This document shows positions 1 to 12,419 of a stretch of 64,000 nucleotides of DNA, in pieces. The notes beneath the pieces are model-generated. The model searched no databases. It worked only from the letters and a program-made list of their open reading frames with translations, and was not told the DNA's origin. The DNA comes from Hofstenia miamia (Eukaryota; Xenacoelomorpha; Acoela), in NCBI GenBank assembly GCA_004352715.1, contig SCFE01000079.1:1269350-1333349 (forward strand), written 5' to 3'. The translations under genes were made by a program, and so were the position numbers. Position 1 is the stretch's first letter. Every line of letters starts with the position of its first letter.

Positions 1-740
1 CATTTTTTTACCGAAAATATGTTTATATTTAGCCAGTCAAAATCACTCTTGAAAATTTGATGGGGTAAATTCCGCTATGCCTCCCCTTAGCGTACGCCAC
101 TGCTTATGTAAACCGCAAACGACGCATCTTTTCTTGTCGAACCAATTAAGATAAACCACATCGGAGGAATTAAAATTACTTCAAAATTATCCCAACACAT
201 TGCGTGCTATAATATGTTAAGCAATAAAAGTTGTATGGTTTACGCAGGGCCTTAGACGAAATACTCCTACCAGTCAAAAATACTTTGAAATCTTTAAACA
301 TTCTTGAACATTTCTTTGCAAGAAATTGGAAAGATTTTCAAAGATTCTTTAAAGAAACTAAAGATTTTAAATTTTCTTAAAGGAAATTTAAAGATTTTAA
401 ATATTCTTAAGAAACTGTAAGGATTATAAACATTATTAAAGAAACTTTAAAGATTATTAAATATTCCTAGAGAAAATCTAAAGATTATTAAATATTTTTA
501 AATCAACTTCTAAGACATTACAATGTTATTTAAGAAACATTAAAGAAACAATTTACAAAATATTCTCAAAATATTCTATTATGAAATAATCTTTACAAAA
601 TTTAAAAAAAACATAAAAATACGGATAGTCAACTTACTCTGTATTGACAATACCAGTGCTTCTCTATGTTCATGAATTTCATCCCTCAAGTCATCTCGAA
701 ATTAGTTCTAAACATAATTTGCATTACATATATCAAAAAA
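1..740. repeat. Dispersed repeat A, copy 1
   Basis: This stretch matches 18092-18808 in the same orientation with scattered differences, including the shared end sequence GCGTACGCCACTGC near 90-105. Both copies contain a degenerate internal tandem array (about 283-540 here) of roughly 30-bp units built on AAAGATT, TTAAA and ATTCTTAAAG. I see no coding potential. The GCGTACGCC motif also occurs at other repeat edges in the window, so this is probably part of a non-autonomous mobile element. Its true left end lies outside the window. Confidence 0.8.
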
Positions 741-1527
741 TTATTTCATTATAATAATACAAATTTTTACTAAATATATATATAATTTCTAGTATTTGTT
801 TATTTGATTAGCTATTTTGTTAAAATTGTTTTATGTAAATAGCTGATAATTTGCAATAGTTTGGAGCCCCAAAAGAAGAGAATTACAAAAATTAAATTAC
901 TACTGAAAGTAACTATTTCAAATACTTTACAAAATATTTCCGAGTGATGAACCCTCCACTTAATGTTTAGAAAAAAGGAAAGTCATACAGAGCCTGACCC
1001 ATAGAGCTCTATCTACATATCAACCTACTTTTGCTTTTTGGAGTAATAAATTCAGAAAAACGTACCCTTTGAAACATTTTTGCTTCATTTCTAGCCTTCT
1101 TTTATGTCTTTAAGATTCTTAAATAAAATTCAACTTCTTCAATTAGTTTTAAAGAATTTTTTTATGATCAAAAACATTTATATCTTTAATGATTCTGTAA
1201 TTTTCTTGAATTTCTTTATTTATTTTGCTGAACATTGATTTTTTTTTAAATCGAAGCTGCTTTTCCTAGGTTAGAATCAAGGAGTACATAATAACAGGAC
1301 ATGACACCGAAAATATTATTTAAAACTTAAGGGCTGGCTTGATAATTTAATAATTTTGTTGCAAAATCGAGTAGTGTGACAGATGTTGTTTACGTTTTTA
1401 TTCCCATCTAATTCCTAATAATATTTACATGTCTTGAAAAATGCAGTTACATGTCAACAAATGCTGTTGATGTTGTTTACCCAAGAAATAATCAGTAAAA
1501 TACTCATTATTAGTTTACCAATTTGTA

Positions 1528-3613
1528 ATGGGGAAGAAATGTTCTGTTGGTGGATGCGAAACCAGATATGATACTATCAGAAATAAGTCCATTGTAACAT
1601 TAAACAAAAGAATTTCAAATTACAATTTTCCAAAGACGCTGAAAAATGTCGTAGATGTCTAAATGCGCTTCCAAATATCATTGATTGCAAAAACTTAACA
1701 ATAAACATGTGCGTTTGCCGAAAGCACTGGCCTGACAATGCTATTTTTAAAAGAAGTGGAGTTCCTGCAAACCCTCCTTCTGTTTTTCCCAACGTGCCAC
1801 CTTCCATTATTGCTACTCCAGCTGCAAATGTTCGCAGTACTGCCAAATCTTCAAGTACGTCAAGAAAGTCACAGACAGATGAGATTAGCCTTTTTTGGAT
1901 TTAGACGTTATGAAAGCCAAAGAGTTTGAAGAGGAATTAAAAACCGTGTTCCTGACAACATATTTCTTTCCGTTTCTCAAAGTGACAATTTTTTTGTGAT
2001 AACAAGCATCCATCATGATGGTCCTATATTTGACTGGATAATTTTTCTCAAACGAAATACAGTAAAATCCTTATAAAATCTTCATTCAAGTAATGCACCA
2101 AATTTTTTGTTTATTTACAGAATCTATACATGCATGTCACGCGAAAACTAGATTTTAACTTATTTAACCGAAACAATTAAGCAAAATGTCATTTATATTT
2201 GTAAGGATTTTATTGTACTTTGCAGACATCTTCAGAGTGAGAAGAAATTTCTTTCAATTATGAATCTTTTTTCCAAATTGACCAGTGTCAAACATCCCGC
2301 TAGTGGATCTATAAAATTTTGGAGTAAATTACCGAACTTATACATTACGTTTTGTCTGACTTCTGTATTACAAATATCAGTGAAGATGTGCATAATAAGT
2401 AATGCTTCCTATCAAACAACATTCACCTCTTGAATAAACAAAGAAATGGTCGTATATATAGCATGGATGATTTTTTGACTGCTTTTACGGGGTATTCTGT
2501 CTCCAGATCATTGTATGCTAAACTTCGACAAAAGCTTCTGTTACCATCAGTGCGTACCTTAGTTGGGCAACTATATATGTTGTATGAAATAATTGCATAA
2601 TTATTGCTCTATTCATATATGCATATAATTCACGTAAGTATCATTTAGCTCTTGCATTTTTCAACCTTCATTAAAATAGAATCAGAGTATAATTATATGC
2701 TGGCAATTTATAATTGCCCAACTTAAGTGCGCACCTTGCAACGAATAACGTCAGTTTACAAATCTACAGAAGAAAACGACTTTTTTATTTCATTTTTTTC
2801 TAAATTACCACAGCGATAAAAAAACTGTTGGTTAATTATTGATGAAATTTATATTAAGCCGTCATTGGTGTACAGAGGAGGCAGCATCTTTGGTCAAGCT
2901 TTTGGACGATGTTAACAAATTAGCTCACACAATACTCGCGATAATGGTCAAGCCTTTCTTTTCCAATTCATGTCGTCATAATTTCATTTTATCATCTTTT
3001 TTTCAACAAGATGATCTTGAAGGTCACTTTGGCCATTTTCGACAGTCTTCGGGTGGCAAGATTACATTACAAACGCAGATGTAATGTTTACTCATAACAT
3101 AGATAGAGCAAAACTGCTTTTGGAGTTAGGGGAACATTTTAGTTGGTCTGACAGTGTTCATTCTTGCCATTTATGTACTCTTCAATTTCTTGAAGATGAT
3201 GTTAATATATTAGATAATTTAATGAACTACGTCAGTGAAATTAGCTCAGATGAAAAGAGGTGTCTCTATTACATTTGTGGATATGTTGCTTCAACAGAAA
3301 TACTGCTTTTGTCGCATGAACATCCGTCTGAACCCGATGCCTTTTTTACTAATTTAAACCGAAGAGGATTACACCATCCATCACATGATTTGTGGAATAC
3401 GTGTTTTGCTGCTATTCTTACTTTACCAAATCTAAAACCAAATATTGCCAAAATCGTTTATATAATTTTCTTCAAGAAATTGGTGATGTTGTTCAGTTTA
3501 GGTCTGCACCAAAATCTGTACTTATGAAGTTAGTTAATATTTTTCTTAAAGGGCTATCGGTTTTGAATAAGTCACAGCAAAGTAATGCTAAAAAATTAAC
3601 CAAATTTGCATAA
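1528..3613 (+). pseudogene. P-element/THAP9-type transposase, degenerate
   Basis: The reading begins at ATG 1528 with a THAP-like zinc-binding region: Cys residues in the first ten codons, then after a frameshift near 1640-1660 the second pair in VCRKHW and a PPSVF segment at about 1690-1800. Further on come a leucine-zipper-like stretch, the segment LLLPSVRT (about 2530-2557), the catalytic-core signature IDEIYIKPSLVYRGG (about 2836-2880), the segment DLEGHFGHFRQSSGG (about 3013-3057) and KRCLYYICGYVA (about 3256-3291). This order matches P-element transposases, which cut and paste DNA with an RNase H-like fold and a GTP-binding insertion. Several frameshifts and stops (for example before the core near 2821) and a MITE at 2561-2726 show it is dead. 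Some breaks could be old introns. A domesticated THAP9-like gene is less likely given the stops. Confidence 0.8.
2561..2726. mobile_element. 166-bp MITE inside the P-element
   Basis: The ends are inverted repeats: AGTTGGGCAACTATA at 2561 and its near-complement ending ATTGCCCAACTTA by 2725. The flanks carry an 11-bp near-duplicate, GTGCGTACCTT at 2550-2560 and GTGCGCACCTT at 2727-2737. Skipping the insert joins the transposase reading frame in phase, so this is an insertion into coding sequence. No ORF. The 11-bp target duplication does not point clearly to one superfamily. Confidence 0.75.
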
Positions 3614-5720
3614 TCAATTTAAATTTTGTAAAATGAATATAATCTTTAATGCTTTTTAATCAAGGCGTAATTTACCTGTTATCTTACATGTAACATTTGA
3701 TTTTTATTTATAAAATAATGATGTCGCATTACAATACTGATGTAGCTATTAGATATATAGTGATTTTGTAATTTTAAAAACATCTAAATGCTATAAATTC
3801 CATCGTGTATGAAAAATATCATTTTGGCATGAAAATGTCAGATAGTAACCAGTCTTGTAATTGAAAATATTATCTGAATATAGAATCTCTTGTCTGATCT
3901 GATCTTATCTTATCTTATCTTGTGTGTTATCTTATTCTATACTGTTGGCAAAATAAAATTTGTAAAAGCTTTTCTGGTATTCACATAATCTTAAGTAGTT
4001 TTCGTAATCTTTGTAAATCTAGCTTAACATAAACAATTGAAGCTATAAGTAAGATACCAGAAGCCGTGGTTAAAAAGAATAATCAAAATCTCTAAACTTG
4101 TGGCTTAAATCCATTCCAAAGATTTACATTGACCACGTTTGTAATTCTGAAACAAAATTGTTTTTCTAAAACTGTCGCGGAATTTTACTATTATTATTTG
4201 TACTGGGACGACCACAATATACAACGTTTTTTGATTGACCCTACTCAATCCAAAATAAAAATTCAGGAAGAAATATAACCCGCAGACCATGAGTTGGTCT
4301 GTGTGAACTCAGCCCATCATTATGCATCAATAGATGCATTATTTCTGTTTAATCCCCTATCAATTACAGTCATTGAAACTCATGCTAATAACTTCTAATT
4401 TTGTCGGTAGTACGCGATTTGTATTTATGATGCCACTTCTGATAGTATGTTTAATAAATAACCACTGTAAATTCCTTCAAATTAATACAACAAACATTAT
4501 TTAGTTATTTTACTAAATATCAAATCCAAACGTTCATATATTAAATCATGTCTATGGAAACCTATAATATTTATTTAATTCTGAATTCAATTAGCAAATT
4601 TATTTCAATGTTGGTTGTTAAAACGGAGTCATCCTACAATCGGGCTGATTAAATCTTGTAGTATATAAAGGGAAGAGTCTACCGTTAAAAACCCACCAAC
4701 TCAAGGCAGCTATCCATTCAAACAGGAATTCAGGGAATTAGACCAGATCTTACCAGTGCAGTGATGAGCAGTTTACAAGTTCAGGACAATACTTGTTTGC
4801 TTTCAGAAAGGCAGCACATGAAAAATGTTGCATTTAAAAAGTAACTAATTAAAAGACTCTTAGTGCTTTGTACTGCTATCATTAAAAATCATCAGGTATA
4901 AGAGAATGCGTATGATATGAAAGATATCCATTAAAACAACTTGCTTCTAAAAATGTCACCTTATCAATATTAAAAATGAAAACAATATGAACGCATTTTC
5001 ATAAAATTGAGAAGTTCATAATTCAATCATATACAGTTAAATAGGAAAGTAATTATTTTTGTCCTGCTTCTGTCGTTTTCATCAAGCTGGGATTACTTAT
5101 GATCTTGAGTAATACGCTAAATTATGAAACTCAGAAATATAAAAAAGGCTGGGTTGAAGCGAAGCCATTGCAAAACCACAAAAGGTATTGGTCCATAGAC
5201 CTGATAAAAAATGAGACCTACTCATCCCATCAAGTTCGTTTAGAGTTCAATAATAAATATACATGTTATATTTAAGCCAAAGTATTTCTAAAAATTCACG
5301 TCCACTCCTTAGTATAATTTTGCTAATTCCAGACCGTCTAAAATCATCCCGACCTATGTGTACCCAGTACGTCCTAAATTTCTGCTAAGGCTGTATTAAT
5401 GAAACGATACTAACTCTCAACACCATATTGTAACCATATTGTTTATTCTTCTTCATCATATTCTCAAACATTTTTCAAAAAGCTAAATTGGGATACTGAA
5501 ACGCCTCAATGGTTCACCATCTGGGACAGCTTTAAACAGCAATGAAAGTAGAGTGAATCCTCTATCTTATGTTGTTTTCAAAATTACGATATATCTAGTA
5601 TTTCGCTTATAAAAATTAACTTGGGGGATATATTTTAGAATATAGGAACAGCTAAATATTAGTGCAACAATACGCTTATTTTTTGAATTTATTAACAATT
5701 TCTGGCTATATTCAGACACT
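3614..5720. other. Intergenic, no gene recognised
   Basis: There are no convincing ORFs. A short (TTATC)n stretch lies near 3900-3935. GTATATAAAG at 4661-4670 looks like a TATA box and is followed about 90 bp later by a 25-codon ORF ending at a possible splice donor. A diverged relative of that segment is at about 39140-39250, so it may belong to a repeat rather than a promoter. Confidence 0.4.
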
Positions 5721-5908
5721 ATATATATATANNNNNNNNNNNNNNNNNNNNNNNNNNNNNNNNNNNNNNNNNNNNNNNNNNNNNNNNNNNNNNNNNNNNN
5801 NNNNNNNNNNNNNNNNNNNNNNNNNNNNNNNNNNNNNNNNNNNNNNNNNNNNNNNNNNNNNNNNNNNNNNNNNNNNNNNNNNNNNNNNNNNNNNNNNNNN
5901 NNNNNNNA

Positions 5909-5942
<34 letters not shown>
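5721..5942. repeat. (TA)n microsatellite with 176-N gap
   Basis: The sequence ACACTATATATA occurs on both sides of the Ns (5732-5907), followed by a (TG)n run to about 5954. The gap is probably an unresolved microsatellite. Confidence 0.85.
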
Positions 5943-5954
<12 letters not shown>

Positions 5955-6062
5955 AAGCAAACTGATCTTTCTAATATTATTTGACTGTGACGACAGTCTT
6001 AAATATCGATTTCGATGTGTTACCATCATCGTCAATAAATTTTCAATAAACTACACTAAATA

Positions 6063-6630
6063 TAAATGATTTTATTACATACATTTAGAATAAATTTAAG
6101 GTCATCATGCTTTGTTGTCGATTTAATAGTTTACACTTAGTTGTTTCTTTTATATATATTGCCTCTGCTATTTTCGGATGTTTAGTTCTTAGTAAAATTT
6201 TAAATTGATCTTCCTTAGTTTTTTGGTGATGTGTAAAAATTTCTGAATTCAGATGACCTCTTAAATGCTCATTAGATCTTATTCCCAGATGTCGCTTAGT
6301 TTCACCGATATATGATTTATCACAATCATCATATGTATATTTGTAGACTAGGGATGAACTAAGTTTTTTGGGATATTGTCTTTGTTATTAAACATATCTT
6401 TTGCTTTAAAAGTTGTAAAAATCGGGGTGATCTTTGTAATTTTTAGTTTTGTATTCAAACTCCTCACTCTTTTTTTGAATTTCTCAACTTGGTTACTTAG
6501 ATATGGTATTTTCAAATTGAAGTCTATTATAGTTATATATCATTTCTAAATCATAATGGAAGTCTTAATCAATTACCAATTTAAATAAAACAACAACTAG
6601 ACTTTGGTTCTTGATGATTTGCCTTTAGCA
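6063..6630 (-). pseudogene. Penelope-like element 3' end, GIY-YIG domain, copy 1
   Basis: Read on the minus strand, this is a close copy of 7480-7970. It encodes the C-terminal GIY-YIG endonuclease of a Penelope-like retroelement: VYKYT, then YIGETKRHLG, then NEHL. A one-base disturbance after SSLVY and several substitutions interrupt the frame. In this copy the first zinc-type Cys of the usual CxxC before YIG is Tyr and the second is kept. In copy 2 it is the reverse. Two same-strand copies about 1.4 kb apart fit the partial tandem arrangement typical of Penelope insertions. Confidence 0.75.
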
Positions 6631-6780
6631 AGAATTTTGGAATATCTTTACCAGTTTTAAAGTCATGGAATTCAAACTATTTACTGTTAAACAGGTGTAA
6701 TTTTGAATTTCAAGTTCACCTAAAATGTCTGTTCACGTGAGTTGACAAAGTCACTATCACAGATTGATTTCTGGATGCAT

Positions 6781-6866
6781 ACCTACTTCGGACTAGGATG
6801 TGCCGGAATCCGGTCTGATCCGGACTCTGATCTGGTATCTGGTAAAATTTAACTTGTTCACCGGAT
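6781..6866. repeat. CCGG-rich degenerate short repeat
   Basis: Several near-copies of ATCCGG/CCGGAT occur within 90 bp (GTGCCGGAATCCGGTCTGAT and onwards). A similar cluster lies at about 9970-10080. Both resemble subterminal repeats of a DNA transposon, but no ends or ORF could be assigned. Confidence 0.4.
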
Positions 6867-7442
6867 ATTAGCTAATGACATATGTAGCATAATCCCATTA
6901 AAAGACAAATACAAATGAAACCAAGGATCGAACAATTTCTCAAAACTCTGATTTATCATTTAATAGAATTAACCACCCCACATGATTTGAATAATTGTTA
7001 AGCAAATATCACTTTTTGACAAACCACTAGTGGACAAATCGCTTCACATTTATTTAACAAGCGACCATTAGCCACGCAGAAATTCTACGCGGACTGCAGA
7101 AATTGAATAAGCGACAGGTACTTGTTTTCCCGATAAATATGTTTATTAGAATTGATATAAATATGTACAAAGCGAAACATTATGTTGATAAAATAAATTC
7201 TTCGGAATTTCACTTACTTTGTCATTATTTTATCTGGTTTGAATTATATTATAATGCGCGCGCAAAGCATTTCATGTGTGTAGCGATCACAAGGCTGCTG
7301 CGAGGGGATTAAGTACGGTATAAGCCTTTGATCGATAACCGCATTTAAGTTAGGATTAAGGATAGGATGTTTTTCAACCATGCTTAGCTGACTAGCGATT
7401 GTTCGATTTGCATGTAGTAACAAATTCGAAATAGGCTGGTCC

Positions 7443-8165
7443 AGTGGCGTATGCGGGGGGGGGGAANAATTTACCCTTTGTTGTTTCTTTTATAGATATT
7501 GCCTCTGCTATTTTCGGATGTTTAGTTCTTAGTAAAATTTTAAATTGATCTTCCTTAGTTTGATGGTGATGGGTAAAAATTTCTGAATTCAGATGACCTA
7601 CATGTATTAAATGCTCATTAGATCTTATTCCCAGATGTCGCTTAGTTTCACCGATATATGATTTATCGTAATCATCACATGTATATTTGTAGACTAGGGA
7701 TGAAACTAAGTATTTTGGGATATTGTCTTTGTTATTAAACATATCTTTTGTTTTAAAAGTTGTAAAAATCGGGGTGATCTTTATAATTTTTAGTTTTGTA
7801 TTCAAACTTCTCACTCTTTTTTTGAATTCTCAACTTGGTTACTTAGATATGGTATTTTCAAATTGAAGTCTATTATAGTTATATATCATTTCTAAATCAT
7901 AATGGAAGTCTTAATCAATTACCAATTTAAATAAAACAACGACTAGACTTTGGTTCTTGATGATTTTCCTTTATCCAAATTTGATTTTGACTGGATAAAT
8001 CAAATAAAATTTCGTAAAAATTTGAAAAACTTAAAATCTAGGATCGTGAAATGCATTTTTAGGGTCCATTTTCTCAATATTCTCAAAAATTTTCCGGGGC
8101 TTCGCCCCGCATTGGGTAATGACGTTGTTCTCCCCGTCAGAAAATCCTGCGTACGCCCCTGGGCT
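7443..8165. mobile_element. Possible GCGTACGCC-ended element enclosing Penelope copy 2
   Basis: CCAGTGGCGTATGCGGGG at 7441 and TGCGTACGCCCCTGGG near 8148-8163 form an imperfect inverted pair, and the same motif ends repeat A at 90-105 and 18175-18190. A compact hairpin, GGGGCTTCGCCCC, sits at about 8096-8108. The Penelope fragment may be nested inside. Boundaries are uncertain because of the 'n' at 7467. Confidence 0.35.
7474..7970 (-). pseudogene. Penelope-like element 3' end, GIY-YIG domain, copy 2
   Basis: The open frame 7814-7470 encodes a basic linker (KLKIIKITPIF), a KDMFNNKDNIP segment and the GIY-YIG core with VYKYT, YIGETKRHLG, Arg and NEHL, then LLRTKHPKIAEA. This endonuclease domain nicks target DNA for Penelope reverse transcription. 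The reverse transcriptase that should precede it is absent except for a few C-terminal residues (about 7815-7960). The 3' side runs into a poly-G stretch and a single 'n' (7467), probably a contig join. It is a truncated, non-functional fragment. Confidence 0.8.
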
Positions 8166-8305
8166 TCTCAGCCAACTCTAGGTATGTTGATTTCTTACCC
8201 ATCTTATTTTAGATCCAAATTTACACATCTTAGGAGACCTATAATTGACCGATATTGACCGTCATATTTATTGAATTGTATTGTCAATTTTAAACATTTT
8301 TAAAT

Positions 8306-8490
8306 ATAGGTTAGGAAGCTGCTTTAGTTATTACTTAGTTTATATAGTTACTTTTTATTTTGTCGCACCTAGTGTCGTGCCGTGTTGCTATTTTAATTAT
8401 ATTAAATGTAGGCTAGGAAGCTGCTCTTAGTTACCACGTAGTTTTATATTGTTTGTATAGCAGCTAGTGTGGCTGCATTGTTACATGTTA
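8306..8490. repeat. Two-unit imperfect tandem repeat
   Basis: Units of about 95 bp start at 8306 and 8407 with TAGGTTAGGAAGCTGCT and TAGGCTAGGAAGCTGCT and share a GTCGTGCC/TGTGGCTG-like end. Origin unknown; it could lie in an LTR-like or promoter-like part of an element. Confidence 0.5.
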
Positions 8491-8499
8491 TGGTTATTA

Positions 8500-11201
8500 C
8501 GTTAACACAACACAACACTGAGTGTGAGGAATAAGTCGAATAGTGACTGGTGTTATTTAGCACTGATACTTAGGGCACACATAACAAAATATCGTCCTTG
8601 TGAGATTGAGCCGAATGCTGGAACGTGGAATCGGAGCAGTGGATGAACCCTCGGTGAACGGATTTGGCTTCGGGCAGATGCTCACCTCATCGAACAGGAA
8701 TCTCTTGGAGCTGCCTAAACAGCAGTTGTTAATTGTTATACTTTATTGGAATACAATGTTAGTTAATTCTATTCTAAAGTATTGCGGAGATAGATAGTTT
8801 GGAAAAGATAGACATTACCCCACATATGGCAATCTGCAAAGACTGTGTAACGAAATAGATACTGTCAGGAGCACATCTTAGTCTGAGTGATGATTCTACA
8901 ATAATCTGAGATAAAACTTAATTAAAAATGGAATTTTCGAGGAGAAGGCTATATTTTCTATGATATCAAAGTTGTATTGCAACAAAACAAGTTTTTCTGA
9001 TAGAAAAAGACGTAATATATTTAATATTTATTTATTTTCATTCGCTAGAGGTTGATATTAATTGAGAAATGAGGTTGTTAATCATTAATAATCAGGACAA
9101 CCAAAAGTGATAAAAGTCATATATTTCAGTTGGTCTATTTTGCAGTCTGATTAAAAGTAGATGGATTTCAGATCTGAAGTGCCATAGAAATAATATTTTG
9201 AGATAGTTTCATTAAATTCAGAAAAATACTTAAAAATAAATGCTGTATTGTGCTTGCTTTAAATCATTTGAATTGAAATATAATTCATTGAATTTCAATT
9301 AATGTACTTCTGGCATAACCCAAAAAAAGGGTTTAATTATTGCTAGCTAATTGTTGAACCGACCCACTGGTCGACGCGGTTCTAGGACTGGCCAAGTGTG
9401 CTGACAGCTGAATGATATTAAGGGAACTATACACATTATTATTTGATGGATTTTCCAAGGCATGCGTGTTGCAGAACTGTAACCTGCGCATTCAGGAAAA
9501 ATATATGAGGTTTGACAATCTAATTTCTTCAATTAAGGCTGCTATCATAAAATATCAAAATTGTTCAAGGTTTGACAGGGGTGAAATTCCGCCTGATGTT
9601 GTTACTACTCCCACCCTGATCCTGGAAAAGATATCTATGAAGTAGACGCCTATATCAAGTCACGATTAGAAAATACTAGTTTCTTTGCTATAAACGAAGG
9701 AAAAGTCCTGCGTATGACAAAAATCTTAACCACAATAATCGATGGAAATAACTTTAAAAAATTGACTTATTATTATGTAAGTTTTTGTATTTGTTTTATA
9801 TTTTGTTCCCACTAATAGAAAAACTTTATAATATTGCTTAAATGGATAATTTTGAAAAATGGATGGTCATATTTTAGGGCATATTTCACTAAATTCCGTC
9901 GTATTTTGTCAAAAAATACAGTCAGATTTTGCTTTTTTAAAGCCGTATTTCTGGTTGCCCTAGTAATAATTGAACAATATATTATCCGGTATGTGGTCAA
10001 TTATCCGGCATCCGGTAGTCAAATTATTCGGAAGTATCCGGTATCTTATAAATTCAATTCACTATTCGGATCCCATTCTTATTTCGGACAAATGAATATC
10101 AAAATTTAAGGAAAATCTAAAATAATCTTTAGTGCAGTCAAACTCTCTGCAAGCCACAAAGTACCACACAGGTCATAAGAACAAGAGCAAATTGAGTGAA
10201 ACATGAAAATACATTTTACAACTATTCAATTTTGCAGTGCTGAATACATGAATTTGCTTCCAAAAAATAAACTTCCGTATACTATAAAATAAATAACAAG
10301 AATCACCCTGGAATATCGTTATTGTAACCACCCACACTGGAATGTCTTCTGCTAAGCAAAATGTGATGCTCATCAAGAATAAAAAAGAAATTCTTAAGTT
10401 TTCTAGCAATTATTAGCCTTGCCCTCATTCAAAGATGATTTCATAAACATGGCAGAAATCTACGTCGGCATCCTAATATATTGTGATATGACAAGTATTA
10501 AATCATGATACATCATGTTTTGACAACGTTTTCCTTAATATTTTCTGATCATTGTCGAATTTACTAGCAATAGAGGTCGTTTTCAGATTTTTGTGGGAAT
10601 TTTAGAGACAGCTCTAATTATCTAATCTAGGGATAGTTTAATGAGGTAAAACAAGGTCAGGCTACAAAGGCAAAATTTAATAATTCTGATGTATCAGGAT
10701 GGGTATTTGCTCGATCCTTACTGTGACATAAATCTGAGTACTGTCAAAGTTTATGAACACAATTACCCACCATACACTGAATATTTACTTATACCAATAA
10801 AAATATTTCCTCTCCATGTTAATGACAAACGGGTCTTCGATTGGGGCTTGGAAAAGATTTCGTAAAAATAACCCACAATTATCAGTGTCAGTTATGGTTT
10901 CATCTTCAACTGGATTAAAACATTAGTTTTCCACTCTGACAATAACATATGAACTTTTTCAAGCCTGGTTTTGAGAATATAGGAAAGCCTGCTCTTTTCT
11001 ATCAGGAACTGAGCAAAGAATAATGAATTTTTTATTTTCTCAATACATTATTTGGAAGAGTAATTCCTATTACTTATAAATTCTTAATAGCAATTTAAGG
11101 AAATAAAATTAAAAATAATTTTTTTAATTTTGAACTTTTTTGCATTTTTTAAATATATAGTACTTTTTGTGAAACCAAGATTTGTCTATTTTTGAAAAAT
11201 A
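8500..11201. other. No recognised gene; one unassigned ORF region
   Basis: The 77-codon ORF at 9412-9645, followed in another frame to about 9780 by DIYEVDAYIKSRLE and more, looks protein-like but I recognise no family. CCGG-rich repeats lie at 9970-10080. The rest is AT-rich with no supportable feature. Confidence 0.3.
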
Positions 11202-12419
11202 CACTGGGGTGACAAAATGCTACGTACACCTACATTCAAAAAAAACTATAGAGAAAAACGAAAATAAAACAGTTTTCAGTATTTAATACATCGTCCATGT
11301 CTTCTTAGAATCATTTCTACTCTATTTGGCATGCTTTCATATAATTTTTCTGTTGTTTGCACAGAAATCACGTTCCAAATTGTTCGAACAACAGAATCCA
11401 GGTTCTCCCAAGAAATAACTTGATTTTTCAAACTTTGCTTCAAAATTGGAAACATGTTTTCAATAACGTTTAAATCAGGGCTATATGGGGGCCAGTTTTC
11501 AACCTCAATGTTGTTTTCTTCGAAAAAATCTTTGACTATTTTGGCTTTATGTATGGGTGCATTGTCTTGTTGAAAAACGTACCCAGGCATAAGAATCTCC
11601 TCTTTTGTATTTTCCAACAAGCTAACATACCCTGATGAATTGAGAGTATTCGGGCAAGAATATAAAACTTTTTTACCATCGGCACGAATCGCACCCCAGT
11701 ACATAATGGACTTAACGTGTCCATCTGAAAATCGGCTACCATTTTTTCGCCAAACAACTACGTTTCGATCGCTACTGAGTTTTACCCGGGTCTTGTCACT
11801 GAAGATCACTCGTTTCCAGTCGCCAACTGTTCTGTTGCGTCTTTGTCGGCACCATTGGAACCTGACATGGGCATTTTTCTTCGTCAAAGTGGGTTTTTTG
11901 GCGGCTGATCTCCCGAAAATTCCGTTTTTATGCAGAACTCTGCGAATATTTCGGACCGAGACTGTCGAACTGCAAGGAAAACTGTTCCACTCAGTAGTGA
12001 CACGCCTTATGCTTCGCTTTGGGTCATTTTTCACATGACGTACCAGTAAATTTTCGTCTCTTTTTGTCAATTTTTGCTTTCTCCTCGTTGATTTATCAGC
12101 TGTAAATGTACCATTTCTCTCATACCTCACAAAAGCAGACTCGGCTGAAGATCTGCTTTTTAAATCGAGAACTTCTACTATTTTCTTCTATGAATAATGT
12201 TGTTTTCGCAGAATAACGACTTGCGAAACAATAGAATCAGGGAATGGTTTTCCCATTTCAAGCGTTTTATGCTATTGCAAAACGTAATATAACTGAATTT
12301 TTTTATTAATTAACAATGTATTATCACAAACGCGATGATTTTGTAGCTTTAGTTGATTCATTTAGAATGGTTGTAAAAAGTTTAAAACAAGATGTACGTA
12401 ACATTTTGCCAAACTACTA
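11202..12419 (-). mobile_element. Tc1-family DNA transposon, 1218 bp
   Basis: The ends are imperfect inverted repeats sharing CAAAATGYTACGTACA, flanked by TA at 11200-11201 and 12420-12421, the Tc1/mariner target duplication. One transposase fills the interior on the minus strand. A partial second copy in opposite orientation lies at 30761-31312 inside the right arm of the inverted repeat. Confidence 0.9.
11276..12256 (-). pseudogene. Tc1 transposase, DD34E, one premature stop
   Basis: The family start is ATG at 12256 (MGKPFPDSIVSQ), which gives 326 codons. Codon 23 is TAG (about 12190), leaving an uninterrupted 284-residue frame from a downstream start at 12130. It has an N-terminal helix-turn-helix region, first Asp in VIFSDKTRV, second Asp in YVFQQDNAP and Glu in SPDLNVIENMF; 34 residues separate the last two, so DD34E. 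Such enzymes excise and insert the element at TA. All three catalytic acids remain. The first Asp block reads SDKT rather than the commoner SDES/SDEA. The inverted copy at 30924 carries the same TAG, so the stop predates the duplication. Confidence 0.88.

Noticed and set aside
283-540. CRISPR-like or satellite array
   Set aside because: The units are degenerate, without constant spacers, and belong to a dispersed eukaryotic repeat.
1577-1846. Minus-strand 89-codon ORF
   Set aside because: It lies antisense to the THAP-like region of the P-element relic and shows no domain of its own.
4661-4840. TATA box with a short first exon
   Set aside because: The following 25-codon ORF has a diverged relative at 39.1 kb and no recognisable continuation, so repeat origin is as likely.
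11640-12038. Plus-strand 132-codon ORF
   Set aside because: It is the antisense shadow of the Tc1 transposase.
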